From the NCBI GenBank assembly GCA_019055375.1, contig JAHQIW010005536.1, positions 205,691 to 269,690 of the forward strand: DNA of 64,000 bases, in the 5' to 3' direction. This document shows, one piece after another, positions 59,355-64,000 of the stretch. Position numbers and translations under genes: made by a program. Positions within the stretch are counted from its first letter, which is position 1. Each line of letters opens with the position of its first letter. Source of the stretch: Parelaphostrongylus tenuis (lineage: Eukaryota > Nematoda > Chromadorea > Rhabditida > Metastrongylidae). A model generated the notes under the pieces. It was not told the DNA's origin, ran no database searches, and was given only the letters and a program-made list of their open reading frames with translations.

Positions 59355-60900
59355 CTGCATCACCTGCCGTCCCGTTGATCGTCGAGTGACTCGAGCTGGT
59401 ACCAGAACACTCCCACTTTTCCCTGTGTCGTGCAAGAGTAGCCCAGTGGGTCCTCCTCGCTCTAGGTATTCGCTGAGCATCATATTTTTCTTCTAAAGCT
59501 TTTGTGGAGAAATCGGACCAACGGGTCAGTGGTCTTTCCTTTAGAGCGCTTGAAGTCCCGAGGAATCCAGTCGCTAACGGCTCTCGTCCATCGGTTGTCG
59601 TTGAAGCGCATCACGTGTCCGGCCCACCTTATTTTCGATATCCTGGCGTGTAGAACGGCGTCTCTGATTTTCGATCGTTGACGTAGGTCGGAAGTTCGGA
59701 TCCTTTGTCTCATTTGCGGAATACGAGATACTCCTAGTATCGACCTTTCGACTGCGCGTTGAATAACGCCAAGTGATCTTCCATCCTGCTTACGTATCGA
59801 CCAGGTTTCTGCTGCATACGTAGGCAGGATAAATGTTGAGTCGAAAAGATGGTCACGGAATCGGATGTATTTTGTCCTCTTCACTACATCTTTGATGCTC
59901 TTATACGTTCCCCAAGCTGCTCGTTTCGTCCTGCTCAACTCTGGAGCTAGGTCGTTCATCATGTTGATTTCACGTAACTGGAGCATTCAGAAATTATCGT
60001 TCCTTTGAGCGTGAATGGGGCATTCAAAATCCATGCGTCTCCTCATGAACATCGTTTTCGTTTAGATTTAGTTGAAGACGAGTCTTTCTACAGGCGTTGT
60101 CGAAAACGGTCAACATTCGTTCCGCTTGACTGATGCGTGGTGTTATGAGGGCAGCATCATCAGCAAAGCAAAGATGGTTCAATAGTACACCGCCAATTTT
60201 CACTACCATATTCATCCCATTCTGATGTTCGCATGACGTGTTGTAGGGTGGCAGTGAATAATTTTGGAGAAATTGTATCACCTTGTCGAAACACCCCTTC
60301 TTACGTCGATGGCGATATTGTTGTGGAATGGAGATGTTTGATCGTGAAATCTATAAAGCTCACAATGATCATTATGTACCGATTAGGGGCGCCCTGGTTA
60401 TCCAGAGCCTCTATAACAGCTTCTGTTTCCACTGAATAAAGACTTCCTTCAGATCGATGATAGTGAGACAGAGTGGTTGTTTGTACTCTCGTGAAACTTC
60501 ACCGAGTCTTGTAATCGTGTGGATGTGGTCTAGCGTACTACATCCTTTTCGGAACCCTGCTTGTTCGCATTTCTGTCCTTCGTCCAGTGTTCGTCAATCC
60601 TGTTTAGAATGGCTCGAATGAAAAACTCTGAAGTTTATAGACAAAGGACAGCAGGCAGATTGTGCTATAATTGATTATCACATGAAGGTAGACCCTTCTC
60701 GAACAACAACGCTGTCTTGCTGGTTTTTCATGATTGGGAACCTTGCATCTGACAGGTAGCGAGTGAAGAGCCGAACCAAGGTGTTGATAAGAATTGGCGG
60801 TGGGTGCTCTTTTTTTACGCGATGTAGCAGCGAGAATGAAATTGATTTCCCCAATCGGAGAATTCTGGCTCATTCTTTCGGGAACACAGCATTTTCCTAG
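59355..60900 (-). pseudogene. RTE-type LINE fragment (right duplicate)
   Basis: Counterpart of 9880-11350. Better preserved at the C-terminal end (59480-59986: REINMMNDLAPELSRTKRAA, SLGVIQRAVERSILGVSRI, KIRWAGHVMRFNDNRW), with FADDAALITP replacing FADDIVLITP near 60160. Broken by several frameshifts. Confidence 0.85.
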
Positions 60901-61430
60901 TGTATTTACAATCATTCAATAGCTTAAATTTTGCCAGTCATAATCCTGTGCTTGTTCTTATAGAGTGCTCTTTGAATACGTCGTAAAAATGAGAATAAAA
61001 TCAAGCTTCACATTTGACGCCCAATTTTTGTCGGCTGGGATGTGTATGTGCTATGTGTATGTGATCCCGCAACATTGGCAACGGCACTAGAGCGGCTAGA
61101 ATCTGTGGATGACTTTTCAAACAAGCTTTTCATTTTGGTTACAACGGCGTGACTAGAAAATTCTTTTTTGAAATGGATTTCCAGTATCAACATTTCCATG
61201 ATGTAGGTTATTTAGTGGAATTCGAAAGTTTGAAAAAAATAAAAAACTTTGCCCTCAAATGATTATGAAAGGATTTGCGATAGCAGAACAGTAGTGTTCA
61301 TATACGTGATCTCACATTTTCGTATTTCTTCTCTTTTTGTACTGCAAAATTGTTAGACTTCATGACCATTTTCATGCCGCTTTTGTTTTCAGGCTTTCAG
61401 CGAAGTTCACTTGGTGCGTAGGCGATTCAT

Positions 61431-61511
61431 ATGACTGGCAGCATCATCTCCACTGACAACGATAGTCACGCAGCAGCCATCATCTCGCATCCACGGCTCC
61501 TCCCGATTCTG
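61431..61511 (+). CDS. First exon of coiled-coil gene, duplicated copy
   Basis: MTGSIISTDNDSHAAAII then SHPRLLPIL up to a GTAAGT donor, the same 27 codons as 11961-12041. The TTTTCAG acceptor (61386-61392) is kept. Small deletions between it and the ATG shift the upstream frame (TTGGTGCGTAGG), which would be harmless if that part is 5' untranslated. The rest of this gene copy lies beyond the window. Confidence 0.5.
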
Positions 61512-62306
61512 GTAAGTCTTGATACGTTCACCCTTTTCAGTAATAGATTAGGCATAAACGTGGTTGACTACTAAATCAGGCGAATGCTATGATGAAAGAT
61601 ACCTGAAAACTCTTATGAACTTGTCATTAGGTTAGGCTTAGTGTAGATTCAATATTCAGTTGCTTATAAAGGAAAAGATAACCGTGATTAGTGATGGCGG
61701 GAAGAAAGTTTGAAGCTACAGTTAATTAGCTGATGACGGGGAGAAACAAGGTTTACTGACTGTTATTTGTAGCATTCTTATGGTCAACAATGAAATATGC
61801 CCGTTCCCTTTCATTGTTTACGTCACCGCTAGACGATTTTCATAAAAAAGCATTCGATTTTCGCAGTAGAGGAGCTTTTCCTAGTAGTGTTTCTGTTGAT
61901 TTCCTCAAGTAGTAGCCTTAATAAGGGTCTTCAAAAGGTGATCATAGACATTATTGTGGACAGGGATGTGACTTACTGATTTGTCAGTAAAATCGCTCCA
62001 GTACAGCAGCCTATTCCCTACAAAATTCATTCCGAAAAGATTCTTGCGAGAAGTTCTTATCTTGGATAGCCCATCTGAAGAGTCAGCATTCTGAGTAAGC
62101 TGTAATCCACCCCTATGATCATCAATGTTTAGTGATGAAAACTATAGAGAGCAAGTATTCTGATTATGAATTATATATTATTTCATGCTTATGCAGATCA
62201 TTCTCTCATTGAAATTCTCACTTTCAACGAGATCGCTAATGTGCCAAAAAAAAAGGCTCCTTCTAGATGAATTTTCCTACTCTCTAAGAAAAAAACCATT
62301 TCTGTT

Positions 62307-62540
62307 CGATTCATGGCATCACAGTTGTTGAATCCTCGCAATAAACATTCCAAATAATTTCAAAAAAGAATGCTCAAAGCCTAAGTGAGGTTGCTGCGCC
62401 AGGGCCATACACCGATGTTTCAGAGGAATCGCCCCTCCTTGATGTGGGTGCGGGTAATTGACAAGGAGATCGATACCTCCAAAACAGTGGTGTATTGGCT
62501 TACCAACCTCGCTTAGGCTTTGAGCATGCTTTTTTGAAAT
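62307..62540. mobile_element. HHR-C element, degenerate (right duplicate)
   Basis: Counterpart of 12837-13070, with CATTTCTGTT duplications at 62297-62306 and 62541-62550. The ribozyme core is destroyed (AATTGACAAGGAG). Confidence 0.7.
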
Positions 62541-63239
62541 CATTTCTGTTTTATTCTAAATTGAGAATGCTATTCCAGCGTCAAAGTTGCACGCTCTGAT
62601 CTGGCTACATGAAGTGAGGCCGCTTGGATCTGTTCAAATGTAGCCAGAAATGGGCTGGAGCACGCCGATGTGAGTGTTGGATGTTTATTCGAGGGCGGAA
62701 CTCCTTGATTCCTTATAAATTGGGCATTTACAACAAATTAGGCAGTCCTTTATAAGGACGTATTTTATGTTTTCGACTACCCTTCGAAATAACACAGCCT
62801 CTTAATAGATAATAAAAAGCTATGACTTTGCTTTATGTAGAAATTGGTGCCTATTAAGTTTCTGTTGATTGATGCGGAATTGTTTACGCTGACCCTTGGT
62901 GGTGTGAAATAATGAGAGCCAAAATTTAGGAAAGTTAGTTAGCATATTACCTTCCTAAATTGACGATAGATACAGGTAGCTCGTTAAGCAAAATATGGTG
63001 TCAAAAGATTTTTTTGAACGGTTTTTGCAGGCACAACTTTAGCAATGAAGACAGCTATGTCATCTAGTAGAAGAGAAATTTATCGCAAGTTGTCTCAATA
63101 AAATCCGTACTCATTCGCGGTATTTGAATTGCCGATATGTGATTTCTATCTTACATCAAAGCTAGCGATTAAAGCCGTTGCTAATTTTTATGCCTAGGAA
63201 GCAAATCTTTTCTATGCTTTAACCCCTCGTTGTGGAGTG

Positions 63240-63491
63240 GTTGTGATAGTGAGTTCGAAGCTGCAATGTGCGAAAGTTCATAAACAAGTGCTGCCACATA
63301 GAAGAGAAGCGATTTTGAGCCTAAATACAGATGCCATAGATGCCCAAAGAGCTTTGCAGTCTGCACGAGACCTTTACCAAACTGAATCTCAGCGACTTAG
63401 AATTTGTACACGAAATCGCGTGAATTCTCAAGGAATCTCGAAGTTTAACCAAACAGTCGGTCAAGTCATTGCTTGCAAAATCATGAGCTAA
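63240..63491 (+). other. Exon-like frame, plus strand
   Basis: The frame reads KVHKQVLPHRREAILSLNTD, AIDAQRALQSARDLYQTESQ, RLRICTRNRVNSQG to a stop. It is helical and charged, like the coiled-coil gene, and lies between exon 1 and the expected exon 2. The left counterpart (13780-14000) is frameshifted. No clear donor is seen, and the minus strand is also open, so the call is weak. Confidence 0.3.
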
Positions 63492-64000
63492 AATAGCACT
63501 TTCTAGCAATTGGCGCTCCTTGATTCGAGTTTTTTTATTGGGATTATATGTGCGCAGTTCATAACCTCCTTATTAATGCACACAATGACAAGAAAAAGTA
63601 GCTGATTGGATTAGAGCTGGTACGAAATCCGTTTGCGATAGAATGTCAAGGCGTCTAAAATTGAATTTGAAAAAAAAGCTGAAAAGTCGTATGGGTTTTT
63701 TTTAGCTCAGGTTTCGTTTCTATTTGTCTTTCACACTGTTGATTCGCCCTTGTGTAACTCTGAATTTTCATACAGACACTAAGCACTGGCAATTACCTAG
63801 TTTTATTCGTCTGCATCGTCAAGTAGGCCACCTCAGCTGGTCGTGCCTGCACTATGCATAGGAGCAGCACGTTTTTGATGGAGGATACCTTGCGGCAGTT
63901 TGTCAATCACTCGTGTAATTTGTTCCTAATTGATGTTCTTTGAAGGCAAAACAGAAATTTCTGCTGTTTCTGTCGTTTATCTAATCGTTCCTGGATGATT

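Larger units (their letters stand above)
52063..64000 (+). repeat. Segmental duplication, right copy
   Basis: Direct counterpart of 985-14515, truncated by the window end. It lacks the left-only 1.6 kb (2190-3812) and the HHR-A element, has the HHR-B insertion at 55211-55676 and carries 52548-52629, absent on the left. It keeps the first exon of the coiled-coil gene with its acceptor. Confidence 0.85.

Noticed and set aside
1..64000. CRISPR array, bacterial operons, rRNA genes
   Set aside because: No regularly spaced short direct repeats, no long bacterial ORFs and no rRNA-like sequence seen.

Overview
The window looks like nuclear DNA of a parasitic nematode, most likely a hookworm-like strongylid. 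This is inferred from AT-rich DNA, short exons with TTTTCAG/TTTCAG acceptors, RTE-type LINE and mariner remnants with the wording usual for these worms, and a degenerate TTAGGC (nematode telomere) array. No bacterial-style genes, operons, canonical tRNA or rRNA genes or CRISPR arrays are present. Most of the window is intron or intergenic DNA packed with decayed mobile elements.

Layout. (1) About 985-14515 and about 52063-64000 are two direct copies of one segment (a segmental duplication). Each carries the same SINE, RTE fragment and first exon of a host gene, but they differ by discrete insertions that act as natural filled/empty sites. (2) A plus-strand multi-exon gene for an unrecognised coiled-coil protein runs from 11961 to 18289, with candidate further exons at 37589-37684 and 46794-46855. 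(3) A large imperfect palindrome (arms about 21138-24804 and 25870-31097) is centred on two divergent, broken Penelope-like elements (PLEs) with YMDD reverse transcriptase and GIY-YIG endonuclease. (4) 31.5-52 kb holds mariner remnants, a telomere-like array, tRNA-like foldback SINEs, an almost complete RTE reverse transcriptase (41.1-42.8 kb) and long gene-free stretches.

The most notable content is a set of short non-coding elements, here called HHR-A, HHR-B and HHR-C. Each carries hammerhead ribozymes that can be read directly in the sequence: the CTGANGA and GAAA core, paired stems I and II, a short self-complementary stem III, and a UA cleavage site. In HHR-A (5509-6026) and HHR-C (16319-16707) there is one ribozyme on each strand, in the two inverted arms. 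All three families share one build: a partial inverted copy followed by a sense copy. The copied part runs over the unit end into the start of the next unit, as expected of a concatemeric or circular template, and the inserts are flanked by 10-14 bp target-site duplications. Hammerheads are known in PLE terminal repeats and in small non-autonomous 'retrozymes', and a PLE RT/GIY-YIG endonuclease lies in the same window. The inference is a retrozyme-like system mobilised in trans by PLE proteins. The family assignments are read by eye, without database or folding runs.
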